Below are positions 56,198 to 64,000 of a stretch of 64,000 bases of DNA, in pieces; positions within the stretch are counted from its first letter, which is position 1; each line of letters begins with the position of its first letter. The translations under genes and the position numbers were made by a program. This DNA is from Alcaligenes pakistanensis (lineage in GTDB: Bacteria; Pseudomonadota; Gammaproteobacteria; Burkholderiales; Burkholderiaceae_B). The notes beneath the pieces are model-generated. The model worked only from the letters and a program-made list of their open reading frames with translations. It had not been told where the DNA came from and made no database searches. The DNA lies in the NCBI RefSeq assembly GCF_014652815.1, contig NZ_BMZN01000001.1, forward strand, positions 664,735 to 728,734, read 5' to 3'.

Positions 56198-56557
56198 TTA
56201 GTTGGACGAGCTTAAAAGCCTCAAGCCCGCGGCCGCAAACGTCACTGAAAGCACGCCCTCAATCCAGCGTCGCGCTCTCGCATAAAGAGCAATCATGACT
56301 GCGGTTGAAAAGATAAGGGCATAGCCTCCAAACACCAGAATGCCTAGCGAAACACAGCCTGCCACAATCATCGTCAAGCCACCGGCGGACGTATCCTGAC
56401 CAATACCCAGCGAGATAATCGCGACCCAGCACAACGCGGCTGGCCCGCCATCAGAAGTGAGCAGGCGGCGCACCAAACCCAGTGGATTTAACAAAGCATC
56501 ATAAAAATGCCCCGCCCGCTCCAGGTCGCACGACCCGACAGTAATGTGACTGAACAT
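56198..56557 (-). pseudogene. In-frame fusion of a VOC-protein N-terminus to a LysE-transporter C-terminus
   Basis: The 119-residue frame starts MFSHITVGSCDLERAGHFYD, the first strand and helix of a VOC/glyoxalase-fold protein, and follows that family to about residue 45 (AALCWV). From about residue 55 it is a membrane segment with VFGGYALIFS and the ending YARARRWIEGVLSV, which matches the C-terminus of LysE/RhtB exporters. Both parts are far too short to work. A deletion joining two genes in frame is the simplest origin. A good ribosome site (GGAG) remains. Confidence 0.72.
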
Positions 56558-56967
56558 CAAGCTCTCCTGCCTGGCCCTCAATACGACCCGGCACCTTTCT
56601 TCAAGAACCTGCCTTTAACAGGCATAAACACTAACGTTATACTAATTCCAGGCGTCTGACTGACTGAATTTTCGACCATTCTTTGTCACTCCCCCCTGAC
56701 CGAATTCTGGCTTGATCTCTGGCCCCAGCCGCAAAACAGGCTCAAAAAGAGCTAAGCTACTGCCCTTTAGTGAGTCCCAGTGTCGCGTGCCTTGCACGAA
56801 CGCCCTCACACCAAAACCTTTTGCTCTCTACAGGCCGTTTTGACACGCCTGCCGCCTATCCGCCATCGAGCCTCATAAACGGCCTGCCTGGCAAGCGTCC
56901 ACATCGACATTTGCCCCGTATAATGGCGGATACTCCTTTACTTCTGTCTAAAACGGTATTGCCACTC
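56558..56967. other. Intergenic region upstream of leuS
   Basis: The leuS frame stays open back to 56770, but the sequence before ATG 56968 does not look like LeuRS. A -10-like TATAAT lies at 56919-56924, giving a leader of about 37 bases before that ATG; the matching -35 is not clear. I see no other gene. Confidence 0.5.
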
Positions 56968-59625
56968 ATGCAGGAACGTTACAACCCCAGCGAGGTTGAA
57001 CAACTCGCTCAGCAAAACTGGACCGATCGGGACGCCTATCGTGCCGTCGAAAACGCCACCAATCCTGATGGCTCGCCCAAACCCAAGTTTTACGCATGCT
57101 CCATGCTGCCCTACCCTAGCGGCAAGCTACACATGGGCCACGTACGCAACTACACCATCAACGACATGATGGCGCGCCAGCTACGCATGCGCGGTTTTAA
57201 CGTTCTCATGCCCATGGGCTGGGATGCTTTTGGCATGCCGGCTGAAAATGCCGCCATCAAATCGCAAGTGCCACCCGCCAAGTGGACCTACGACAACATC
57301 GCTTACATGAAAAAGCAGATGCAGGCGATGGGTCTGGCAATCGACTGGTCGCGCGAAATGTGCGCCTGCGACCCCGAATACTACAAATGGAACCAGTGGC
57401 TGTTCCTGAAAATGCTGGACAAAGGCATTGCCTACCGCAAGACCCAGACCGTGAACTGGGACCCGGTAGACCAAACCGTCCTGGCTAACGAACAGGTTAT
57501 TGAAGGCCGCGGCTGGCGCTCGGGTGCGTTGGTTGAAAAGCGTGAAATTCCTGGCTACTACCTGCGCATTACCGATTACGCCGAAGAGCTGCTGGAAACC
57601 GTTAAAACCGGTTTGCCCGGCTGGCCCGAGCGTGTTCGCCTGATGCAGGAAAACTGGATTGGCAAGAGCCAAGGCGTGCGCTTCGCCTTTCCCCACGACA
57701 TCCGCGACGAACAAGGCCAACTGATTCAAGACGGCCGCCTGTACGTGTTCACCACTCGCGTGGACACCATTATGGGCGTCACCTTCTGTGCCGTTGCCCC
57801 TGAGCATCCGCTGGCTACCCTGGCCGCCCGTAGCAATCCCGAACTGGCTGCCTTTGTCGAAGAATGCAAGAAAGGCGGCACGACGGAAGCCGATATGGCT
57901 ACCCGTGAAAAAGAAGGTCTGCCCACCGGCCTGACCGTCAAGCACCCGCTGACTGGCGCGGACGTTCCAGTCTGGGTCGGTAACTACGTCTTGATGAGCT
58001 ACGGCGACGGTGCCGTCATGGGCGTCCCCGCTCACGACGAGCGCGATTTCGCTTTTGCCCTCAAGTACCAATTGCCTATTCAGCAAGTCATCGGTGTTGA
58101 AGGCAAAGACTACGACGCCACCCAATGGCAAGACTGGTACGGCGACAAGCAGCAAGGCCAAACCATCCATTCCGGCAAATACGATGGCTTGGCCCATGTT
58201 GCCGCCGTCGATGCCATTGCCGCCGATCTGAACAGCCAGGCGCTGGGCGAAAAACAAACTACCTTCCGTCTGCGCGACTGGGGTATTTCCCGCCAGCGCT
58301 ACTGGGGCACTCCAATCCCAATCATCCATTGCGACGATTGCGGTCCGGTTCCTGTTCCAGAGAAAGATCTGCCCGTGATTCTGCCTGAAGAGCTGATCCC
58401 TGATGGCAGCGGCAACCCGCTGAACAAGCATGAGGCCTTCCTGAAGTGCGCCTGCCCGTCTTGCGGCAAACCGGCGCGTCGTGAAACCGACACCATGGAC
58501 ACCTTCGTGGACTCGTCCTGGTACTTCCTGCGCTACACCACGCCGGCCCTGACCGACTCCATGACCGATCCCCGCACCGATTACTGGATGCCTATGGATC
58601 AGTACATTGGCGGTATCGAGCACGCCGTGCTGCACTTGCTGTATGCACGCTTCTGGACCAAAGTCATGCGCGACATGGGTCTGGTCAAGATTGACGAGCC
58701 CTTTACCCGCCTGCTGTGTCAGGGCATGGTGCTGAACCACAGCTATACACGTCGCACACCACAAGGCGGCATCGAATACTTCTGGCCTGAAAACGTCGAG
58801 AACGTCTACGACGAAAAAGGCGCCATTGTCGGCGCCCGCTTAAAGAGCGATGGCCTGCCCGTGCAGTACAACGGCATTGGCACCATGTCCAAGTCCAAGA
58901 ACAATGGTGTGGACCCACAATCGCTGATCGACACGATGGGTGCGGATACCGCCCGTCTGTTCATCATGTTCGCCAGCCCGCCAGAGCAAACGCTGGAGTG
59001 GTCGGATTCAGGGGTAGACGGAGCCAACCGCTTCCTGCGCCGCCTGTGGTCCTTCTGCTATAACCACGCCGACGCCCTGCGTGCCGGTAACGCCCAAACA
59101 GCAGACTGGAGCGATCTGGACGCGGCAGCCAAGCGCACCCGTCTGGAAATCCACTCCTTGCTCAAGCAAGCCAATTACGACTACGAACGTATTCAGTACA
59201 ACACTGTGGTCTCGGCTTGCATGAAGATGCTCAACACCCTGGAGCAGACTCAATGGGAAGACACTCCAGCCGCTCAACGCGCTCTGGCTGAAACCACATC
59301 CATCCTGTTGCGCGTTCTGTACCCTGTGGTGCCGCACATCACCTGGAAACTGTGGCGTGAACTAGGCTGGGCAGAGGGTCTGGGCGATATGTTGGACGCC
59401 CAATGGCCTGAACTCGATGAGCAAGCCCTGATTGCCGACGAAGTCGAACTGATGCTGCAAGTCAACGGCAAGCTGCGTGGTTCGCTGGTCGTGCCCCAGG
59501 GAGCGGAAAAAACCGCCATTGAACAAGCTGCAGCCGAACACGCCGCTGTGCTCAAGTATCTGGAAGGCCGCCCCGCCAAGCGCATCATTGTGGTGCCTGG
59601 CAAACTCGTTAACGTCGTAGGTTAA
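56968..59625 (+). CDS. leuS: Leucyl-tRNA synthetase
   Basis: LeuRS is a class I synthetase that charges tRNA-Leu. The 885-residue product begins [18 protein letters not shown] and has the HIGH-type motif HMGH (55-58), the CP1 editing domain with TTRVDTIMG and [10 protein letters not shown], and the KMSKS-type motif MSKSKN near residue 640. The length matches the family. I chose ATG 56968 over the longer frame from 56770. lptE follows after 2 bases. Confidence 0.97.
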   Translation: MQERYNPSEVEQLAQQNWTDRDAYRAVENATNPDGSPKPKFYACSMLPYPSGKLHMGHVRNYTINDMMARQLRMRGFNVLMPMGWDAFGMPAENAAIKSQVPPAKWTYDNIAYMKKQMQAMGLAIDWSREMCACDPEYYKWNQWLFLKMLDKGIAYRKTQTVNWDPVDQTVLANEQVIEGRGWRSGALVEKREIPGYYLRITDYAEELLETVKTGLPGWPERVRLMQENWIGKSQGVRFAFPHDIRDEQGQLIQDGRLYVFTTRVDTIMGVTFCAVAPEHPLATLAARSNPELAAFVEECKKGGTTEADMATREKEGLPTGLTVKHPLTGADVPVWVGNYVLMSYGDGAVMGVPAHDERDFAFALKYQLPIQQVIGVEGKDYDATQWQDWYGDKQQGQTIHSGKYDGLAHVAAVDAIAADLNSQALGEKQTTFRLRDWGISRQRYWGTPIPIIHCDDCGPVPVPEKDLPVILPEELIPDGSGNPLNKHEAFLKCACPSCGKPARRETDTMDTFVDSSWYFLRYTTPALTDSMTDPRTDYWMPMDQYIGGIEHAVLHLLYARFWTKVMRDMGLVKIDEPFTRLLCQGMVLNHSYTRRTPQGGIEYFWPENVENVYDEKGAIVGARLKSDGLPVQYNGIGTMSKSKNNGVDPQSLIDTMGADTARLFIMFASPPEQTLEWSDSGVDGANRFLRRLWSFCYNHADALRAGNAQTADWSDLDAAAKRTRLEIHSLLKQANYDYERIQYNTVVSACMKMLNTLEQTQWEDTPAAQRALAETTSILLRVLYPVVPHITWKLWRELGWAEGLGDMLDAQWPELDEQALIADEVELMLQVNGKLRGSLVVPQGAEKTAIEQAAAEHAAVLKYLEGRPAKRIIVVPGKLVNVVG

Positions 59626-59627
59626 TC

Positions 59628-60260
59628 ATGCATTTAGCCCGCCTGTTTCCTTCCGCCTCGCTGTCTGTTCCTGCACCCAGGTCGTGGGGACTGGCGGGCT
59701 TGATTATCCTGCTGAGCCTTGTTCTGACAGCGTGTGGCTTTCACCTGAAAGGGGTGGCTCCGCTGCCGTTCAACGCAATCTATACCAACATTACGGACAA
59801 CAGCGCTTTTGGCGCGAACCTGCGCCGCAGCATCCAGGCCAGCTCGCCCCAAACTCGTTTTGTGGAACGCTCACAAGAGGCTGAGGTCATCTTGCAACAG
59901 CTATCCCACAGCCGAAATCAGCGCGAAATTTCCATCAATGCCAAAGGCCAAGTGGAAGAATACGAATTGCAACTGAGCTTTGTATTCGAACTGCTGGACG
60001 CTAAAGGCCGTGTTATTTTGCCGCCCACAACGCTGAACGTGATCCGTGAAATGCCTTACGACGCGGATGCCGTCCAGGCCAAGGACAGCGAAATCGAGAT
60101 GATTTTCCGTGATATGGAGCAATCGCTGATTAACCGCATTGTGCGCCGCTTGAGCTCGCCTGATGTCGCCAGCGCCTATCACTTTATGTCCAGTCAACCT
60201 GACGCCAGTTCTCTGGAAGACATGGAACTGCTGCCCACTCGACAACAGGCACCGTTGTAA
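59628..60260 (+). CDS. lptE: LPS-assembly lipoprotein LptE
   Basis: LptE plugs the LptD barrel and helps insert LPS into the outer membrane. The 210-residue protein has a signal peptide with a lipobox (LTAC, lipidated C36), then GFHLKGVAPLPF, the typical LptE N-terminus, and LSRNQREISINAKGQVEEYEL-type strands. It lies between leuS and holA, its conserved place in proteobacteria. Confidence 0.95.
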   Translation: MHLARLFPSASLSVPAPRSWGLAGLIILLSLVLTACGFHLKGVAPLPFNAIYTNITDNSAFGANLRRSIQASSPQTRFVERSQEAEVILQQLSHSRNQREISINAKGQVEEYELQLSFVFELLDAKGRVILPPTTLNVIREMPYDADAVQAKDSEIEMIFRDMEQSLINRIVRRLSSPDVASAYHFMSSQPDASSLEDMELLPTRQQAPL

Positions 60261-60262
60261 TC

Positions 60263-61324
60263 ATGGGACGCAGGGCCGACCACGACACCTTGCTGCGCGA
60301 ACTGGCCACGCCATCTGCAGCCTTCCAAGCGCTGTATGTGGTCTCGGGTGACGAACCCCTGTTGCTGGTTGAAGCAGCCGACGCCATACGCGCCCGCGCG
60401 CGCCAGGACGGGTTCACCGAACGCAGCAGCTTCACGCTGGACGCGCGTGCGGACTGGTCCCCCTTGTTTGCCGTTGCACAGAATATTTCCTTGTTTGGCG
60501 ATCAAAAACTGGTGGATCTGAACATCCCCAGCGGCAAGCCGGGTAAGCCGGGTGCCGATGCCCTGCAAAAGCTCTGTCAGCTGATCAGTGGCGGGCAAAT
60601 GGACGGCACCAGCTTTCTGATTCAGCTTCCCCGTCTGGATAAGGCCACTCGCAATAGCAAATGGTGCCAGGCCCTGGAACAAGCGGCTTATTGGGTCGAG
60701 ATTCAGCCCATTAACCGTAACTCCCTGGGCGGCTGGATTGCCCAGCGCTTGAAATCACAGGATCAAAGCCTGGAGCGCAACAGCCTGGAATGGATGGCCG
60801 ACAAGGTCGAAGGCAACCTTCTGGCCGCTCATCAGGAAATCCAGAAACTGGCTCTTATTTACCCGCCGGGCCAATTAAGCCAGGAAGAGTTAGAAAACGC
60901 CGTCTTGAACGTGGCGCGCTACAGTGTGTTTGATCTGCGCGACTCCATGCTTGCCGGCCAAAGCCAACGCGCCTTAACCGTGCTGGATGGTCTGCAGGCC
61001 GAAGGCGAGGCCTTGCCCCTCGTGCTGTGGGCTGTGGGCGAAGAAGTGCGTACACTGGCACGCTTATCGCAAGCTCGTCAGCAAGGTCAGGATCTATCCA
61101 ACCTGTTTCGCCAGTACCGCATCTTCGGACCGCGTGAAAAACTGGTTCGTCAGGCTCTGGATCGCATTCCACCGCAGAGCTGGCCAGCGTCGGTGCTACA
61201 TGCACACGATATAGACCGTTTGATCAAAGGTCTGCACCCCAACGGACGTCAGCAAGACCCGTGGGAAGAAATGCGCCGCCTGACCCTGCGTATCGCGGTA
61301 GCGACACAAGCGCCTCGTCGCTGA
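60263..61324 (+). CDS. holA: DNA polymerase III subunit delta
   Basis: HolA is the wrench subunit of the clamp loader. The 353-residue protein has YVVSGDEPLLLVEAADAIRARAR near the N-terminus, FGDQKLVDLNIPSGKPG and the LLAAHQEIQKLALIY helix, as expected. It starts 2 bases after the lptE stop, so leuS-lptE-holA are probably co-transcribed; proA follows after 68 bases. Confidence 0.95.
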   Translation: MGRRADHDTLLRELATPSAAFQALYVVSGDEPLLLVEAADAIRARARQDGFTERSSFTLDARADWSPLFAVAQNISLFGDQKLVDLNIPSGKPGKPGADALQKLCQLISGGQMDGTSFLIQLPRLDKATRNSKWCQALEQAAYWVEIQPINRNSLGGWIAQRLKSQDQSLERNSLEWMADKVEGNLLAAHQEIQKLALIYPPGQLSQEELENAVLNVARYSVFDLRDSMLAGQSQRALTVLDGLQAEGEALPLVLWAVGEEVRTLARLSQARQQGQDLSNLFRQYRIFGPREKLVRQALDRIPPQSWPASVLHAHDIDRLIKGLHPNGRQQDPWEEMRRLTLRIAVATQAPRR

Positions 61325-61392
61325 GCGTCCAATACCCCTTAACCTCTTAATTGTTGCGATAATGCTCTCTTGAACCGGAGAGTTACACGGCT

Positions 61393-62688
61393 ATGAACGA
61401 TATTACCCAGTCCTCTGCCGCCACCCAGGTCGGCGATCTGTCCACCATGATGCAAGATTTGGGCAAGCGCGCCCAGCTTGCTGCCCGTCGCATGCGCGCC
61501 GCCACTGGCAAAGCCAAGGCGGATGCCCTGCGCTATATGGCCGACGCCCTGATTGAGCAAAAAGCCACCTTACAAGCCGCCAACGAGCTGGACTTGCAAG
61601 CGGCGCGTGAACGCCAGATTGCTCCGGCCATGATTGAACGCCTGGCCCTGTCGGACCGCGCCCTTGAAATCATGACGACAGGCTTACGCCAGATTGCGGA
61701 TATGGACGATCCAGTTGGCCAGATCAGCGCCTCCCGCACCCGCCCTAACGGCATGCGTGTGGCGCAGATGCGTGTACCTCTGGGTGTGATCGGCATCATT
61801 TACGAATCACGCCCCAACGTCACGATTGACGCGGCGGCCTTGTCCCTGAAATCCGGTAATGCCACCATTTTGCGTGGTGGTAGCGAAGCCTTTCACTCCA
61901 ATCAGGCTCTGGCACAGATTATTTCCAGCAGTCTGGAGCGCGCCGGTTTGCCCAAAGAAGCCGTGCAAGTAGTCCCCACCACCGACCGCGATGCCGTTGG
62001 CTTGCTGGTTACCATGAACGACTATGTAGACGTGATTGTCCCTCGTGGTGGTAAAAGCCTGATCCAGCGCCTGAGCACAGAGGCCACCGTGCCCTTGATC
62101 AAGCACCTGGACGGCAATTGCCACGTCTATGTTGATGAGTTTGCCGATCTGGAAAAAGCGACCCGCATTGTCTTTAATGCCAAGACCTATCGCTATGGTA
62201 TTTGCGGCACGATGGAAACGTTGCTGGTTCACCGCAACATTGCACCTGCCTTCTTGCCCGAAATTGCACGTCAATTGCAAGAAAAAGGCGTGGAACTGCG
62301 TGGCTGCGAGCAAACCCGTGCTTTAATCGCCAATGTGGCTCCTGCCACCGAGGAAGACTGGGAAACCGAATTTGCCGCTGCCATCCTGGCCATCCGCATC
62401 GTGGATTCCATGGATCAGGCTATGGACCATATTGCCCAGTACAGTTCCGAGCATACTGAATCCATCGTGACGGAAAACCTGAGTCTGGCCGAGCGTTTCC
62501 AGCGCGAAGTAGATTCCAGTTCCGTCATGGTGAACCTGCCTACCTGTTTTGCCGATGGCTTCGAGTACGGCCTGGGTGCAGAAATCGGTATTTCCACCAA
62601 CCGTCTTCACGCTCGCGGCCCAGTCGGCCTGGAAGGTCTGACGACTTATAAATGGGTCTTGCATGGCAATGGCCAAATGCGTGGTTAA
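61393..62688 (+). CDS. proA: Gamma-glutamyl phosphate reductase
   Basis: ProA reduces glutamyl-5-phosphate to the semialdehyde in proline synthesis. The 431-residue protein has the ALDH-like fold with [20 protein letters not shown] and the likely catalytic C271 in YGICGTMET, and ends [24 protein letters not shown] precedes the ATG. Proline is also an osmolyte, but proA here is in a housekeeping run. The HemJ-like gene follows after 3 bases. Confidence 0.97.
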   Translation: MNDITQSSAATQVGDLSTMMQDLGKRAQLAARRMRAATGKAKADALRYMADALIEQKATLQAANELDLQAARERQIAPAMIERLALSDRALEIMTTGLRQIADMDDPVGQISASRTRPNGMRVAQMRVPLGVIGIIYESRPNVTIDAAALSLKSGNATILRGGSEAFHSNQALAQIISSSLERAGLPKEAVQVVPTTDRDAVGLLVTMNDYVDVIVPRGGKSLIQRLSTEATVPLIKHLDGNCHVYVDEFADLEKATRIVFNAKTYRYGICGTMETLLVHRNIAPAFLPEIARQLQEKGVELRGCEQTRALIANVAPATEEDWETEFAAAILAIRIVDSMDQAMDHIAQYSSEHTESIVTENLSLAERFQREVDSSSVMVNLPTCFADGFEYGLGAEIGISTNRLHARGPVGLEGLTTYKWVLHGNGQMRG

Positions 62689-62691
62689 ATC

Positions 62692-63108
62692 ATGCTTTGG
62701 CTAAAAACATTTCACATCTTGTTTGTGACCTCCTGGTTTGCGGGGCTGTTCTATCTGCCCCGCCTCTATGTCAATCTGGCCCAGGAGAACGATGCCAAGA
62801 CCTATGAAACGCTCTTGGGCATGGCCCGGCGCCTGTATCGCTTTATGGCTCCTTTGGCCATTTTGACCTTGCTGACAGGCCTTGGTTTGTTTTTGTATTA
62901 CGGCATAGGCAAAGGACAGGGTTGGATGCACGCCAAACTAACTCTGGTTTTAATCCTGTTTGCTTTTCACGGTGTGTGCGGACGCTATCTGCGGCAATTC
63001 CAGCAAGGGCAACAAACCCGCTCACACGTATTCTTCCGCTGGTTCAATGAAATTCCGGTCATCGTTCTGCTGCTGGTCCTCATCCTGGTGGTTATAAAAC
63101 CCTTCTAA
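62692..63108 (+). CDS. hemJ: HemJ-like/CopD family membrane protein (UPF0093)
   Basis: This 138-residue protein has four membrane helices and matches the HemJ family: LKTFHILFVTSWFAGLFYLPRLYV at the start, GWMHAKLTLVLILFAFHGVCGRYL in the middle, and RWFNEIPVIVLLLVLILVVIKPF at the end. HemJ oxidises protoporphyrinogen IX in bacteria lacking HemG and HemY. The heme-ligand histidine (H8) and the lysine in AKL are present. Many genomes label this CopD; the heme role is inferred from sequence pattern. Confidence 0.75.
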   Translation: MLWLKTFHILFVTSWFAGLFYLPRLYVNLAQENDAKTYETLLGMARRLYRFMAPLAILTLLTGLGLFLYYGIGKGQGWMHAKLTLVLILFAFHGVCGRYLRQFQQGQQTRSHVFFRWFNEIPVIVLLLVLILVVIKPF

Positions 63109-63118
63109 TTCCTTATTC

Positions 63119-64000
63119 ATGTCAGACCAATCTGAACGCAAGACCCTAAGCCTGGGCACAGGCCCTAAAAAGAAAGCCAGCAATGCGGAACCCCGCGTGC
63201 GCTCGGGTGCGCGCGCGCGTGCGGCCACCCTGCAGCAAGACCGCCAAGGCGGAGCTAAACGTGAAGCCCGCCCCTACGCAGAAAAGCGTGACCAGGATCG
63301 CCGTGAGCGTCCTGCCTTTGACCGTAACCGCGACAGCCGTCCGCAATCGGGCGAACGTCGTGAGTTCTCCGGTGAGCGCCGTGAACGTCCCGCATTCGAC
63401 CGCAACCGCGAAGGTCGTCCTCAAACAGGCGAGCGTCGTGAGTTCTCCGGTGAGCGCCGCGAACGACCTGCATTCGACCGCAACCGCGAAGGCCGTCCTC
63501 AAACAGGCGAGCGTCGTGAGTTCTCCGGCGAGCGCCGCGAACGCCCTGCTTTCGACCGCAATCGTGACAGCCGCCCGCAATCGGGTGACCGTCCTGCATT
63601 CGACCGTAACCGCGAAGGCCGTCCTCAAACAGGCGAGCGTCGTGAGTTCTCCGGCGAGCGCCGCGAACGCCCTGCTTTCGACCGCAATCGTGACAGCCGC
63701 CCGCAATCGGGTGACCGTCCCGCATTCGACCGCAACCGCGAAGGCCGCCCTCAAACAGGCGAGCGTCGTGAGTTCTCCGGCGAGCGCCGCGAACGTCCCG
63801 CTTTCGACCGCAATCGTGACAGCCGCCCGCAATCGGGTGACCGTCCCGCATTCGACCGCAACCGCGAAGGCCGCCCTCAAACAGGCGAGCGTCGTGAGTT
63901 CTCCGGCGAGCGCCGCGAACGCCCTGCTTTCGACCGCAATCGTGACAGCCGCCCGCAATCGGGTGACCGTCCTGCATTCGACCGCAACCGCGAAGGCCGT
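63119..64000 (+). CDS. Arg-rich repeat protein, N-terminal part; possibly an RNA-modifying enzyme
   Basis: The frame is open from ATG 63119 to the window edge (294 codons). Residues 1-63 are basic (KTLSLGTGPKKKAS, RSGARARAATLQQDR). From residue 64 the protein is built of repeats RPAFDRNR(D/E)(S/G)RPQ(S/T)G with or without ERREFSGERRE. Such disordered basic N-termini often precede SpoU/TrmH methyltransferases, pseudouridine synthases or DEAD helicases in this group; gene position after proA and the HemJ-like gene makes a TrmH-type RNA methyltransferase my weak guess. The C-terminal domain lies outside the window. Confidence 0.6.
   Translation, partial: MSDQSERKTLSLGTGPKKKASNAEPRVRSGARARAATLQQDRQGGAKREARPYAEKRDQDRRERPAFDRNRDSRPQSGERREFSGERRERPAFDRNREGRPQTGERREFSGERRERPAFDRNREGRPQTGERREFSGERRERPAFDRNRDSRPQSGDRPAFDRNREGRPQTGERREFSGERRERPAFDRNRDSRPQSGDRPAFDRNREGRPQTGERREFSGERRERPAFDRNRDSRPQSGDRPAFDRNREGRPQTGERREFSGERRERPAFDRNRDSRPQSGDRPAFDRNREGR
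63308..64000 (+). repeat. In-frame tandem repeats of 78 and 126 bp
   Basis: Three 78-bp units (63308-63541) are followed by a 126-bp composite period: a 48-bp short unit plus a 78-bp long unit, starting at 63542, 63668, 63794 and 63920. The anchor CATTCGAC recurs exactly every 126 bases. The units are almost identical at the DNA level, which points to recent expansion or homogenisation. The array continues past the edge. Confidence 0.95.

Noticed and set aside
56770..56967. 66-codon N-terminal extension of leuS
   Set aside because: It does not resemble LeuRS and contains a TATAAT-like promoter element; the family start is [11 protein letters not shown].
57181..58764. 527-codon frame on the minus strand
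   Set aside because: Antisense to leuS; long open complements are common in this codon usage.
63146..63958. Repetitive 270-codon frame on the minus strand (ALAGELTTLACLR-type repeats)
   Set aside because: It mirrors the plus-strand repeat array; the plus frame has a start codon, follows the HemJ-like gene closely and has a basic N-terminus, so the reverse frame is a by-product.

Overview
The window looks like chromosomal DNA of a betaproteobacterium in the order Burkholderiales, most likely family Alcaligenaceae (Alcaligenes-like). The reasons are the fairly high-GC coding style, the housekeeping gene orders (hemF-nadD-rsfS-rlmH-maf; leuS-lptE-holA-proA; rpmB-rpmG; slpA-ispH beside radC) and an intergenic repeat of a kind I recall from that group. 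I see no rRNA, tRNA, CRISPR array, transposase, integrase or phage gene. Both edges cut a gene: cstA on the left and an Arg-rich repeat protein on the right.

About 2.3-10.3 kb is an osmoprotection locus. A predicted ectoine/hydroxyectoine ABC importer (ehuBCDA, plus strand) is followed, on the minus strand, by a complete ectoine and hydroxyectoine pathway: a MarR-type regulator (ectR), then ectA, ectB, ectC and ectD. The five genes look like one operon with a strong sigma70-like promoter, a near-perfect 25-bp inverted repeat at the start site and a clear terminator after ectD. A third osmoprotectant system, a glycine betaine/proline-type ABC transporter (proX-proW-proV order), lies at 48.3-51.6 kb.

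About 10.6-26.1 kb carries yddG, tldD, an H-NS-like gene, a DUF4136 lipoprotein, pepN, fbp, qor, an EamA transporter, a tartrate/D-malate dehydrogenase, ghrA and a HerA-like ATPase. Between the EamA gene and the dehydrogenase sits a roughly 1.6-kb segment flanked by two diverged copies of the same 122-bp gene junction. It holds a small membrane-protein gene behind a 43-bp palindrome and an apparently frameshifted MarR-like gene, so it looks inserted.

About 26.2-39.6 kb is mostly core metabolism and quality control: yebC, purD, hemF, nadD, rsfS, rlmH, maf, dsbG, a MipA-family outer-membrane protein, yciH, a DUF945 protein, maiA, ispH, slpA and radC. About 39.7-44.2 kb is a catabolic or uptake cassette: an RpiR-type regulator, an MFS transporter, an Asp/Glu-racemase-family protein lacking both usual catalytic cysteines, and a second MFS transporter.

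About 44.6-64 kb has type B L31, an ArnT-like membrane glycosyltransferase, a MATE exporter, the betaine transporter, cfa, a Bcr/CflA exporter, L28-L33, a DinB-like protein, a VOC-LysE gene remnant fusion, and the leuS-lptE-holA-proA-hemJ-like run that ends in the 126-bp-repeat gene.
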